Positions 1 to 7,729 of a DNA stretch of 14,979 nucleotides are shown here, piece after piece. Each line of letters starts with the position of its first letter. Position 1 is the first letter of the stretch. The position numbers and the translations under genes are program-made. The notes under the pieces were generated by a model, which was not told the origin of the DNA, made no database searches, and was given only the letters and a program-made list of their open reading frames with translations. Origin of the DNA: Lachnospiraceae bacterium UBA3826 (GTDB lineage Bacteria > Bacillota > Clostridia > Lachnospirales > Lachnospiraceae); NCBI GenBank assembly GCA_002393095.1, contig DGII01000171.1:1-14979 (forward strand). Direction: 5' to 3'.

Positions 1-277
1 AGCTTCCCATCATCTCGAAGAATGTAACGTGGCTCTTATCGCCTACGGAATCTATATCGTTAGTCCTGACACAACCCTGCACATTACACAGTCTGCTACC
101 CATCGGATGTTTCTCACCCAGCAGATAAGGCATCAAGGGCTGCATGCCCGCCACGTTGAACATAACTCCCGTCGAACCGTCAGATACAAGGGACACCGCC
201 CCCACATCCTTATGTCCTCTCTCTATATAGAAGTCCTTCCAGACCTTCCTGAGTTCCTTAGATGTAAATTGTCTCAT
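1..277 (-). CDS. Alanyl-tRNA synthetase-like protein, N-terminal part (short-type AlaS), cut by window edge
   Basis: Reading minus from an ATG at 277 gives 92 residues of a class II alanyl-tRNA synthetase catalytic domain: the FNVAGMQPLMPYLLGEKHP stretch, then CVRTNDIDSVGDKSHVTFFEM, corresponding to the AlaS consensus of an 'NAGM' loop, an R-x-x-D-I-E/D-x-V-G core and an H-x-T-F-F-E-M-L/M-G motif. AlaS charges tRNA-Ala with alanine in the cytoplasm. The TNDIDSVGDKSH version, rather than the usual IRTGDIENVGKTARHH, resembles the shorter AlaS form known from candidate-phylum bacteria and as extra or 'AlaS-related' copies in some Firmicutes. The ribosome site AAGGA sits 5 nt before the ATG. The gene lies downstream of an EamA gene but behind a terminator-like hairpin, so it probably has its own promoter. 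The 3' part is outside the window, so editing and C-Ala domains cannot be judged; it could be the only AlaS or a paralogue. Confidence 0.85.
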   Translation of the reverse strand, partial: MRQFTSKELRKVWKDFYIERGHKDVGAVSLVSDGSTGVMFNVAGMQPLMPYLLGEKHPMGSRLCNVQGCVRTNDIDSVGDKSHVTFFEMMGS

Positions 278-357
278 ATGATTCCTTTCTTTGATCCGGC
301 TTACTCATTCGGATACATATATTCTTACAATACAGTCTAATTTATCATTTTTATGCC

Positions 358-386
358 AAAAAAACAAGGGAAAACCGATTTCCTTG
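358..386 (-). terminator. Probable rho-independent terminator after the EamA gene
   Basis: Read on the minus strand, CAAGGAAA-TCGG-TTTTCCCTTG forms a stem with one bulged C, directly followed by a run of seven T (364 down to 358). It sits about 80 nt past the stop of the EamA gene and separates it from the AlaS-like gene. Confidence 0.65.
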
Positions 387-468
387 CATTTTCAATATCC
401 GCTTTGCCATGTCTCACCTAATACCTTGTATTCACTTTGACCCTCCGTTTCGGATAATTTACATATAT

Positions 469-1332
469 CTACTTATTAATATTATCTTCTACATTATAAT
501 ATATAAGCGCTCCAAGTATCAAAACATATCCAATTAGCTTATAACCCGTCACCGTCTCTCCTGCTACGAGTATTCCCATGATACTTGCCGTGAACGGGTT
601 GACTACCGTAAGCACTGCGGCCGTCTCAGCCTCAACATACTTCTGCCCCAGCGGTTGCAATGCGAAGCCAAAGCAACTGCATACCAATATCAGCATGAAC
701 ATCTCGGCCCATTGGCTGCCGGTCTGCGGAATTGACATTCCTCCTGTTATTAATGCGACAATAAGGCTTAGTATTCCCATTGTACCAAGCTGTATAATGC
801 CTATGACTATCGGATCTCCTCCCCTGCTTACCCTGTCAGTGGTAATTATGCATGCAGCATATGTGACTGCGGCCATTATTATAAGTATGATTCCCGATAT
901 GCCGCTTGCGCTCCTGCTCTGTGCGATTGAAAGAAAGGCTACACCCATCACCGCAGCTAAGGCACATATCACAGTCTTTGGTCGCGGCATTTTTCTTGTA
1001 AGCACCGACATATAGATAGGTACAAGGACTATCGCCATATTCTCTATAAGGGAACTGATACCCGTATCCACCGTTCTAAGTCCGTACATCTCAAAAATCA
1101 TACATACGGTATACAATATCCCCAGAATAAATCCTGAGCATATCTCCCCTTGCCGGCACTTTATAAGCCTCTTGCCGAAGATAACCGACAGTATGATAAA
1201 TGCCAGAGTGAATCTGACTGCAAGTATGGCAAGAGGCGCCATACTCTCAAGTAACAGCTTGGAGAATAAAAAGGAGGTTCCTCTGGCAATGAATACTGCG
1301 ATAAGCAGTACTACGGCTTTTGTTCTGTTCAT
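469..1332 (-). CDS. EamA/DMT-family membrane transporter
   Basis: About 287 residues, almost entirely hydrophobic, with two EamA repeats predicted to give ten membrane segments. The first repeat begins with the typical pattern in which a 'GTSFLFSK' stretch is followed by 'ESMAPLAILAVRFTLAF'; the second follows near the middle ('SGISGIILIIMAAVTYA'). Members of the drug/metabolite transporter superfamily export or import amino acids, metabolites or drugs; the substrate cannot be told from sequence. The frame stays open to 1440, but I place the start at the ATG at 1332 because AGGTGA lies 9-10 nt upstream and because the extra residues overlap the preceding gene and are not hydrophobic in the family manner. 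It begins 4 nt after the stop of the Gx-transporter gene, so the two are co-transcribed. A terminator follows at 358-386. Confidence 0.85.
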   Translation of the reverse strand: MNRTKAVVLLIAVFIARGTSFLFSKLLLESMAPLAILAVRFTLAFIILSVIFGKRLIKCRQGEICSGFILGILYTVCMIFEMYGLRTVDTGISSLIENMAIVLVPIYMSVLTRKMPRPKTVICALAAVMGVAFLSIAQSRSASGISGIILIIMAAVTYAACIITTDRVSRGGDPIVIGIIQLGTMGILSLIVALITGGMSIPQTGSQWAEMFMLILVCSCFGFALQPLGQKYVEAETAAVLTVVNPFTASIMGILVAGETVTGYKLIGYVLILGALIYYNVEDNINK

Positions 1333-1336
1333 AGCT

Positions 1337-1837
1337 TTATTCACCTGCATCAAAGCCCGCTGTTCTGTTAAGTATCGCAGTATCAAGCATTCCGATGACA
1401 GCCCCCGCACAAAACGCCGAAAGCATAAGTATCGGAGCATAATACGGGATTATACTCATCCCTACGATAATACCCGCTGCAAGCATCTGTCCGGTCACAT
1501 GCGCTATAGAGCCGCAGACGGACACCGTTATAATATGGTAATCTCTGAATCTGTTCATGATGTACATAATGATAAAGCTTAAGATCGCTCCGGCAAGAGA
1601 ATATATGATCCCTGAGAATCCCGTGAACATCAAGCCGGATAATAGCACTCGTAATATCGAGATAAGGATCGTATCCGTCACCCTAAGTCTGTATATTCCG
1701 TACAGTATCACAAGATTAGCCAGTCCAAGCTTGATTCCTGCCACCGGAACAGGCATTGGTATCATACTGTCGATATAACTTAATACAAGCGCCAGCGTAA
1801 GCATCAGCGCATCCGTGGCTATTCTCTTTGACTTCAA
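1337..1837 (-). CDS. Gx transporter family protein (heptaprenyl diphosphate synthase component I-like)
   Basis: A 166-residue polytopic membrane protein with the family hallmark PVPVAGIKLGLANLV at residues 29-43, then several hydrophobic segments to the C-terminus. This matches the Pfam family named heptaprenyl diphosphate synthase component I (PF07456), now usually called Gx transporter; despite the old name, catalytic prenyl synthase residues are absent and an ECF-like transport role is suspected. The start codon is TTG (1837-1835), preceded by GGAGAG at 7 nt spacing, which makes the start convincing. Family members commonly neighbour NusG domain II, FMN-binding and ApbE genes; here a NusG-II/ApbE fusion is divergent 75 nt away, supporting a shared redox or quinone/flavin role. 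The EamA gene follows at once. Function remains inferred from neighbourhood. Confidence 0.85.
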   Translation of the reverse strand: MKSKRIATDALMLTLALVLSYIDSMIPMPVPVAGIKLGLANLVILYGIYRLRVTDTILISILRVLLSGLMFTGFSGIIYSLAGAILSFIIMYIMNRFRDYHIITVSVCGSIAHVTGQMLAAGIIVGMSIIPYYAPILMLSAFCAGAVIGMLDTAILNRTAGFDAGE

Positions 1838-1874
1838 TCTTTTCTCTCCGACCTTTTATATCCCCCGTTCGCTA

Positions 1875-1896
1875 ATTATAGATCAGGTGATATAAT
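1875..1896. promoter_or_regulatory. Back-to-back divergent promoter elements between the Gx transporter and NusG-II/ApbE genes
   Basis: On the plus strand an extended -10, TGATATAAT (1888-1896), would start RNA near 1903, giving at most a 10-nt leader to the ATG at 1913 or about 43 nt to the ATG at 1946. On the minus strand TATAAT (1880-1875) with a weak TTAATC -35 at 17 nt spacing would start RNA near 1868 for the TTG-start gene. The two -10 boxes are only 10 bp apart, so polymerase could not occupy both at once. No good -35 is visible for the plus promoter. Confidence 0.5.
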
Positions 1897-1912
1897 AGAT
1901 TAAGCTTATGAT

Positions 1913-3229
1913 ATGTCATCTTCAAAAGTCCTGCTACAGTATAACATGAAAAGAAAAGATATTAAATTACTTAGTTGCATAATATGTATCATCCTGATTC
2001 TGCTTATAAGCCGCTTTATTCCGTCAGACTCCATCAGCTGCTATGTAAGGATAACAGAGTCCGGTAAAGAGACCGGAATCTATCCCTTAGATGTCGATGC
2101 AGACATTACACTTTCACATAATACTATCCATATAGAAGACAGTGTGGTTAGTGTTACGGATGCCGACTGTCCTGACAGATTGTGTATACATCAGGGAGGA
2201 ATCTCTAAGCCCGGTCAGGTCATCGCCTGTCTCCCCGGCAGGACAGTCATACAGATAGTAGCAAACGACTTTCCCTCTATGACATCTCCCATGACTTATT
2301 CCGGTATACACTTCGATACACTTGTGGATGTGAAGATATATGATATATCAGCCTCATCCGATCTGCCGGATATAATAAGGAATGAATGCACACGATATGA
2401 ATATATATGCAGCAGGACGGATAAGGATTCCGAGCTGTACAGACTGAATCACAGACTTATAAGCAACAGGCGCGATTTTAATTATAACGGAATGACCGTA
2501 ACGGCTTACCGGGTCTCTTCCGAGCTATATGATATGATAAGCGCCGGTATATCCGCATACAGGCAATCGGACGGGCTTTTCGATATATCAATAGCTCCCG
2601 TAAGCCAATTATGGAGCTTTAGTGATGGCGAGCACTCTATCCCGTCCTCTCAGGATGTGGCTTTAGCTCTTACGCATGTATCGGCAGACAATATCATTCT
2701 GTTCGAGGATCATTACATAGGCTTTAAGGATGAGGACTGCATGATCGATCTCGGCGGACTTGCCAAGGGATATATCGGAGACAGATTATATGATACCCTG
2801 AAAGAGCATGGTGTAAGCAGCGCACTGATATCCCTCGGCGGCAATGTGGTCGCTCTGGGCGATAAGGCAGGCAGGGATTTCACAGTCGGGATAAGACAGC
2901 CTTTTGCATCAGGCAACGAGGCAGCTCTTACCCTGTCTGTAAGCGATACCTCAGTTATCACCTCCGGCACCTACGAAAGATACTTTATCTCTGACGGCAG
3001 GCTGTATCATCATATCCTTGATCCCACCACCGGATATCCCTTTGATACCGATCTGTCAAGCGCCACTGTCACAGGCTGCTCATCTGTCAACGGAGATATA
3101 CTAAGTACAGTGCTGTTAGCCGAGGGCTCTGCTCGCGCCACCAGACACGCTGACAGGCTTAAGAATGAAGATATCGCCGTCATTCTTATCGATAATAACG
3201 GCGATATAATATATAACAGTTGTTCTTGA
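1913..3229 (+). CDS. Membrane-anchored fusion of NusG domain II and FAD:protein FMN transferase (ApbE)
   Basis: 438 residues if translation starts at 1913; the internal ATG at 1946 (residue 12, MKRKDIK) gives a more typical signal anchor, but neither start has a clear ribosome site. Residues 18-36 are a hydrophobic anchor. Residues 40-118 form a NusG domain II with its C-P-D-x-L-C pair (Cys86, Cys91) and the C-L-P motif (Cys106). Residues 127-438 are ApbE: FDISIAPVSQLW, IDLGGLAKGY (about 278-287), ALISLGGNV, ITSGTYERYF (about 347-356), YHHILDPTTGYPF (about 364-376) and a final D-x-L-S-T near 393 that supplies the metal-binding Asp/Thr. ApbE enzymes move FMN from FAD onto Thr/Ser of partner proteins outside the membrane (Rnf, Nqr, FMN-bind proteins). 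No FMN-bind substrate gene is in the window. NusG-II and ApbE are usually separate genes; the fusion is in frame and looks intact. Confidence 0.9.
   Translation: MSSSKVLLQYNMKRKDIKLLSCIICIILILLISRFIPSDSISCYVRITESGKETGIYPLDVDADITLSHNTIHIEDSVVSVTDADCPDRLCIHQGGISKPGQVIACLPGRTVIQIVANDFPSMTSPMTYSGIHFDTLVDVKIYDISASSDLPDIIRNECTRYEYICSRTDKDSELYRLNHRLISNRRDFNYNGMTVTAYRVSSELYDMISAGISAYRQSDGLFDISIAPVSQLWSFSDGEHSIPSSQDVALALTHVSADNIILFEDHYIGFKDEDCMIDLGGLAKGYIGDRLYDTLKEHGVSSALISLGGNVVALGDKAGRDFTVGIRQPFASGNEAALTLSVSDTSVITSGTYERYFISDGRLYHHILDPTTGYPFDTDLSSATVTGCSSVNGDILSTVLLAEGSARATRHADRLKNEDIAVILIDNNGDIIYNSCS
3171..3207. terminator. Long hairpin in the convergent junction, inside the end of the ApbE gene
   Basis: ATATCGCCGT (3171-3180) and ACGGCGATAT (3198-3207) are a perfect 10-nt inverted repeat; a C/A mismatch is followed by three more pairs (ATT/AAT), leaving a 9-nt loop. 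It lies within the final codons of the plus-strand gene, 22 nt before its stop and 38 nt beyond the stop of the convergent minus-strand gene. It could stop transcripts from both sides, but neither flank has a strong T run, so its role as a terminator is uncertain. Confidence 0.4.
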
Positions 3230-3244
3230 ATTGGCTGCGTCCTT

Positions 3245-4795
3245 TTATTCCTTGGTTCTGGCTATATATTCATAGAATATCTTGCCATTCATATCATAGG
3301 TATAATAGTTGTACATCAGATCCTCTGATGTGTTGGGATCTCCTCTCTTGGTGAACCACTTCATCGTGGGATAGCTGTCCGCCAGTTCTGATCCCGGCTC
3401 ATTCCACACTATATTATCCTCTATCTCCTTCAATGGATATATACACCCAATGAGCATCAGCGATATTACGATACCCTTCCTTATACCAAGTGATGTACTC
3501 TCTCTTCTGTCAAGCACAAGCTTAAGTACATATATCATAAGTATGAAAAGCGAAGGTATGGAGCCTGACATGACCACATCATTGCATAACCCCATCCTCA
3601 ACCACGGAAGCCCCATAAGTACGGCGAGATTAATGTAGTAAAGCGGGTTTTTAAGATTCTCTTTAGCCACGCATACATAGTACACCCCGAACATACATAT
3701 GCAGAACACCAGATATACGATGATCTGATCTCCCGGATAGGTCTGGAATCTGAAGGATGAGCTCACCGGCTTCTCAACCTGTATATTGCCAAGGAAATAG
3801 AAGAAAAGTATAAGTCCCGGACATAACGCCGGCAGGATATTGTATAAGCTCAGGACCTCTTTTATCCTAACCCTCTTATTACATATCAGCACTATACCGT
3901 TAAGTAGCGCAATAGCAGCCAGCGCCGCGAAGGAGAATGAGCCGAATAAAAGCGACGGCAACAGCATCACTACATAATATCTTACTTTATCAATATCCTC
4001 CATAAAAAGCATCGTAGCAAGCCACGGCACGATTATCTGGGGCAGTACCCAGCGGATCATCACAAGATTACTCCTGTACTGGAGCATGATCCCATCCACA
4101 AGCACCCAGTGATAGCTTCCGAGCGAATACATCCTGTCACCGAATATAAGCTTAAGTATATTCTGGGCAAGGTTAAGCCCGCCGCAGAAAAACATGAGGA
4201 CAACAAGCGCAAGCACCTGTTCTCTGATCTTATCCGCTCCTATGAGCCTTACAAGGCATACATATACAAGCACAAGTCCGCCCACACACCATATGCTCAT
4301 ACAGATATTGCTCAAAGCGAAGGAATCCCATATCTTACCTATCACCGCCGGTACAAGGTATTGACCGAGATAATATGTAAGCATACAATCATCATATCTG
4401 TCATAGTATACCGGCCATGAGGATTTGGTCAGATCCCGCAATACCGCATTGTGCTTATACCAGTCTCCTGCCTGCGGGAATGCACCTCCGATCCCCACCA
4501 CGATACAGATAAGCGCAATAAATGCCACAGCCGCCATAAGCATAAGCGGATGTATATATACATCCCCTTCACCGGACATATAGGCATCTATGTCATATTC
4601 CCCGAATTCCCGGCATTTCTTAAGGTGTATACCCTCCTTACCGGCAATGTATCCTCCGACACATATCGTACAGATAAGGATACCGGGCAAGGCATAATAC
4701 CACCTTGTATATCCGATCATGAAGATCGCAAGGGGGATATACATATATATAAGAGATAATATCTTAAGTGTTTTTCCATCCAGCCTCATCTTCAC
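3245..4795 (-). CDS. Polytopic membrane protein, GT-C glycosyltransferase-like, partner of the DUF2298 protein
   Basis: 516 residues with ten or more hydrophobic segments. I do not recognise a named family with certainty. A loop with DWYKHNAVLRDL (residues 111-122), then WPVYY and TYYLGQYLVPA, resembles the acid-containing first outer loop of GT-C-type lipid-dependent glycosyltransferases and of 'YYY' proteins. A later CNDVVMSGSIPSLF near residue 410 resembles an N-D-x-x-M-R-x-S-I-P motif seen in many bacterial multi-membrane proteins of that kind. The start is GTG at 4795, overlapping the preceding stop by 4 nt (GTGA); an ATG two codons on (4789) is possible. The overlap indicates translational coupling with the DUF2298 gene and joint function, perhaps sugar transfer on the outer face of the membrane. 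Substrate and activity are unknown. Confidence 0.75.
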   Translation of the reverse strand: MKMRLDGKTLKILSLIYMYIPLAIFMIGYTRWYYALPGILICTICVGGYIAGKEGIHLKKCREFGEYDIDAYMSGEGDVYIHPLMLMAAVAFIALICIVVGIGGAFPQAGDWYKHNAVLRDLTKSSWPVYYDRYDDCMLTYYLGQYLVPAVIGKIWDSFALSNICMSIWCVGGLVLVYVCLVRLIGADKIREQVLALVVLMFFCGGLNLAQNILKLIFGDRMYSLGSYHWVLVDGIMLQYRSNLVMIRWVLPQIIVPWLATMLFMEDIDKVRYYVVMLLPSLLFGSFSFAALAAIALLNGIVLICNKRVRIKEVLSLYNILPALCPGLILFFYFLGNIQVEKPVSSSFRFQTYPGDQIIVYLVFCICMFGVYYVCVAKENLKNPLYYINLAVLMGLPWLRMGLCNDVVMSGSIPSLFILMIYVLKLVLDRRESTSLGIRKGIVISLMLIGCIYPLKEIEDNIVWNEPGSELADSYPTMKWFTKRGDPNTSEDLMYNYYTYDMNGKIFYEYIARTKE

Positions 4796-7167
4796 ACATC
4801 CGTTTTTATAATAACACTCGATATTTCATTATCACGATACACTACGCTCCCGACCGCCGTAAGTCCCTCTATGTCCACGAATCCGAATCTTTCGTATTCC
4901 TTGGGACCCACATAGATATATGCGATATTGTATCTTCTTACCAGCTCTTTGATCTCTTCACTGTCCGCAGACGTATATATGGCCGCTATATCCTTCTTCC
5001 TGTTTTCTACATATTCCCTGCTGTTATGCCACAGCCACTCATGTGTATTCCAGCCAAGCACCGTGGGATGACCGCTTAAGGCAGCTATCAGACAGTCGGT
5101 TGTATAGCTGTCACCGTCAGATGTCAGTATCACCTCTCCATCTTCTGTATTATCCCTTATCCAGTCCAGTACAGCCGCTTCCTCTCCCATATCCCGAAGG
5201 ATACCGGTAGTCGCATCTATCCCCTTGTAATTCCATGCATCTGTTTCTCCATACCATTGCCTGTATGCAGTAACAGAATATCCCAGCGTAAGAACGTAGA
5301 GTACCAGTGAAACAGCTGCTTTTTTTATATAAGATCTGTCACACAGATAACTCCGGATATCCGTCATGTCCGTGCCGCTTACCCTCCCATGACAACGTGA
5401 TATGATCCTCACGATCACATACCCCGACATCAGACCAAGAAGGATGTATGCCTGGTAAGTCAGTTTGAACATCGTATTGCATCTTGGGAATCCATTAACA
5501 TATATGTCCTCTACATATATGATCTCCGGCATGAAGGCCAGTCCTATCCCGCACATACCTATAAGAAGCATACATATATCCATAGCGTTAAGCCTTTTCT
5601 CTTGGCCATATAGATGTGTCAGGAAGGATACATACAATATAAGTGTAAAAAGGGGAAGCCCCCATAATATAAGCCACTGATAGACAAGCGAATGCTGTTC
5701 GCAGGTCTTCACTCCGTTGATCATTCTGTCGAACTTAAGTTCAAAAGGCAATTTGACTAAAGTTGCGACCGTATATACGAATACACCTGTAAGCGCCGTT
5801 GTTCCCAGAGTAATCCTTACCCCGTCCTGCCTGTATATATGCATAAAAAGTATCACACTTCCGGCAATTACATAGTATATCGGGTAATCCCAGTAATTGG
5901 TCATCGCCGCGATACCGATCATAAAGGCGATCGTGATGACCTCCGGACAGAATATGGACTTTATCATCATACCGTGATCCCTGCCCTTAACCGTATTCAT
6001 GACATAAGCCGCCAGAAGTGCCGTTATCGTAAGCACTATCATAATATCAATGACATGGGCATGCAGGTCTCCTATCAGGAAGGAATAGCTTGGAAATTCC
6101 GAGATAGTCCTGTCAGCCGGATTATCCGGTATATACCCGATGTATCTGGTTGACGAAGCGAACCAGTACGTGGGCTTCTCGCCATCGAGCCGCAATATAT
6201 CCCATATCATCGGAGACAATATGTAGAATACGATATAATGCACATTACCGCCGAAAGTCACCGCAGCCGATGATATAACTCCGCCAAGCATGGGAAGCAG
6301 CCTGCTCTTATCCCCTCTCTCTTCCTTATGTAATACCCATGCAAGCATCTCCTTAACGACCTTATAAGAGTATATGAGCGTAAGAGCCGCAATCATGGAT
6401 AGTCCCAGTGAATAGCCCTCCCTCACGGGCACAAAGCATATCTTACACATATATGTGATCATATACAGCCCGTAATAGTAATAGTTAATGGTTTCTCCTG
6501 CAGCCCACATATCTGTGGGGGGCATATATGCCGTCTTATCCAGAGACACCATGAAGGCGTAGTCCATCACCCTCTCCGTCTCCACAGAATGTATCCTGTG
6601 TCCCAATAGCCATGTAAAAAAGATAAATGCAGCAACAAAGGCGATCTCGGCCCACGCAATCCCCTCCACCGTCTTTTCAACGGAATCGAATGCAAGCCGA
6701 TTCTCTTTTTCTTTGTCTATGCCATTTCTTTTTAAGATAAGATATGCTGACAGATATATGGCTATACAGATAACAACGGGGATAATGATGCACCATACTC
6801 TGTCAAATGCTATGATGCGAAGTGATGATAAAAGCCACTGAAGATATGAAGCGACGGCAAGTCCCACAGTCTTGCCGAATATATAGCCTCTGTCCGAAAA
6901 GCCTTTAAATACCACTCTTATGACGGGATATGCCATCAGTCCGAGCAACAGGCTCCCTATCTCCCACCTTAACAGGCTTTGCATATCCCTTCCGATAAGC
7001 ATAAATCCAATAATGACGGTAAGCATCGTCACTATGATAAGGCAGGCTATTCTGCGGTTGCTCTTATCATCCTCAGACAGTCTGCCTTTATCGTCACCTG
7101 CGCTATCGTTGTCTGTCATATTGATATTCATCGCTTCCCGACTCAACATATCGCTCAAACTCCCCAT
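4792..7167 (-). CDS. DUF2298 ('YYY' domain) large membrane protein
   Basis: About 791 residues from the ATG at 7167. Two hallmark stretches of DUF2298 / the Chlor_Arch_YYY family are present: PPTDMWAAGETINYYYYGLY (about 216-235), including the run of four Tyr, and ISEFPSYSFLIGDLHAHVID (about 355-374) with the D-L-H-A-H motif. Many membrane segments follow, then a soluble C-terminal domain from about residue 670 with GHPTVLGWNTHEWLW, IYTS and YNIAYIYVGPKEYERFGF, all typical of the family. It is thought to be GT-C-like, but no member's reaction is established to my knowledge. The 7167 ATG overlaps the previous stop by one base (TGATG); 7149 has a GGGGAG site 10 nt upstream and is an alternative. 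A longer frame to 7236 overlaps the upstream gene and is unlikely. Coupled downstream to another polytopic protein. Confidence 0.88.
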   Translation of the reverse strand: MGSLSDMLSREAMNINMTDNDSAGDDKGRLSEDDKSNRRIACLIIVTMLTVIIGFMLIGRDMQSLLRWEIGSLLLGLMAYPVIRVVFKGFSDRGYIFGKTVGLAVASYLQWLLSSLRIIAFDRVWCIIIPVVICIAIYLSAYLILKRNGIDKEKENRLAFDSVEKTVEGIAWAEIAFVAAFIFFTWLLGHRIHSVETERVMDYAFMVSLDKTAYMPPTDMWAAGETINYYYYGLYMITYMCKICFVPVREGYSLGLSMIAALTLIYSYKVVKEMLAWVLHKEERGDKSRLLPMLGGVISSAAVTFGGNVHYIVFYILSPMIWDILRLDGEKPTYWFASSTRYIGYIPDNPADRTISEFPSYSFLIGDLHAHVIDIMIVLTITALLAAYVMNTVKGRDHGMMIKSIFCPEVITIAFMIGIAAMTNYWDYPIYYVIAGSVILFMHIYRQDGVRITLGTTALTGVFVYTVATLVKLPFELKFDRMINGVKTCEQHSLVYQWLILWGLPLFTLILYVSFLTHLYGQEKRLNAMDICMLLIGMCGIGLAFMPEIIYVEDIYVNGFPRCNTMFKLTYQAYILLGLMSGYVIVRIISRCHGRVSGTDMTDIRSYLCDRSYIKKAAVSLVLYVLTLGYSVTAYRQWYGETDAWNYKGIDATTGILRDMGEEAAVLDWIRDNTEDGEVILTSDGDSYTTDCLIAALSGHPTVLGWNTHEWLWHNSREYVENRKKDIAAIYTSADSEEIKELVRRYNIAYIYVGPKEYERFGFVDIEGLTAVGSVVYRDNEISSVIIKTDV

Positions 7168-7655
7168 CAAAAGATCATAGAGAATAACCCTGCCGAGACA
7201 AGTCCCATGATGACTCCGGCCAACACTACTCCGCACATAACGGATAACACGCTTTTCTTAAAATCCATATCAAGTATGCTCGCTGCCAGAGTTCCGGTCC
7301 ATGCACCGGTTCCGGGAAGAGGTATTCCCACGAACAGGAAAAGAGCCCAGTACAATCCTCTGCCGGCCTTCTCCTGCAACTTATCACCGCCCTTTTTGCC
7401 CTTCTCAAGACAGAAGTTGAAAAATCCTCCTATTATCCTCTTATCCTTGCCCCATTCAAGAACCTTCCTCGCAAAAAGGTAGATTATCGGAACAGGCACC
7501 ATATTACCGATTATGGCTATCACATAGCACAACGGCAGATTAAGAGGTACACCCGAAGATATGAATCCGACTGCATAGGGTATCGCCCCTCTTAATTCTA
7601 TTAGCGGAACCATAGAGATCAGGAAAACAAGCAGATAATGTGTTAATACGTTCAT
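7167..7655 (-). CDS. Small multidrug export-like membrane protein (COG2426 type)
   Basis: 162 residues with about four to five hydrophobic segments. The N-terminal LISMVPLIELRGAIPYAVG and the later FLFVGIPLPGTGAWTGTLAA, a P-G-T-G-A-W-T-G re-entrant-like motif, identify the family annotated as putative small multi-drug export protein (PF06695), which is related to the DedA/SNARE-associated fold. A transport role is implied by the family name but is weakly established. The ATG at 7655 has GGAGG four nt upstream. It is the first gene of a unit with the DUF2298 protein (1-nt overlap) and its partner, behind a clear promoter at 7701-7729. Its presence beside two GT-C-like proteins could hint at lipid-linked substrate movement, which is only inference. 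Confidence 0.88.
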   Translation of the reverse strand: MNVLTHYLLVFLISMVPLIELRGAIPYAVGFISSGVPLNLPLCYVIAIIGNMVPVPIIYLFARKVLEWGKDKRIIGGFFNFCLEKGKKGGDKLQEKAGRGLYWALFLFVGIPLPGTGAWTGTLAASILDMDFKKSVLSVMCGVVLAGVIMGLVSAGLFSMIF

Positions 7656-7700
7656 AAATCCTCCGTTCGACAGAATGACCGGTCTTAATCCGTTTTTGTC

Positions 7701-7729
7701 AGAATAAATATTTTATGAAAAATGTGCAA
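7701..7729 (-). promoter_or_regulatory. Sigma-A-type promoter for the 7655-3245 unit
   Basis: On the minus strand TTGCAC (7729-7724), a 17-nt spacer and TATTCT (7706-7701). Transcription would begin near 7694, leaving a leader of about 40 nt to the ATG at 7655. Confidence 0.65.

Noticed and set aside
278..468. Possible T-box riboswitch before the AlaS-like gene
   Set aside because: The spacer is under 200 nt, much of it taken by the upstream terminator, and no T-box consensus or specifier-loop pattern is visible.
1333..1440. Longer N-terminus for the EamA protein starting at 1440
   Set aside because: It overlaps over 100 nt of the upstream gene and is charged rather than membrane-like; 1332 has AGGTGA ahead.
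6979..7482. Open plus-strand frame of 167 codons opposite the small export protein and the DUF2298 start
   Set aside because: No ribosome site, no recognisable family and proline/histidine-rich composition typical of an antisense shadow; the minus-strand genes there are well supported.
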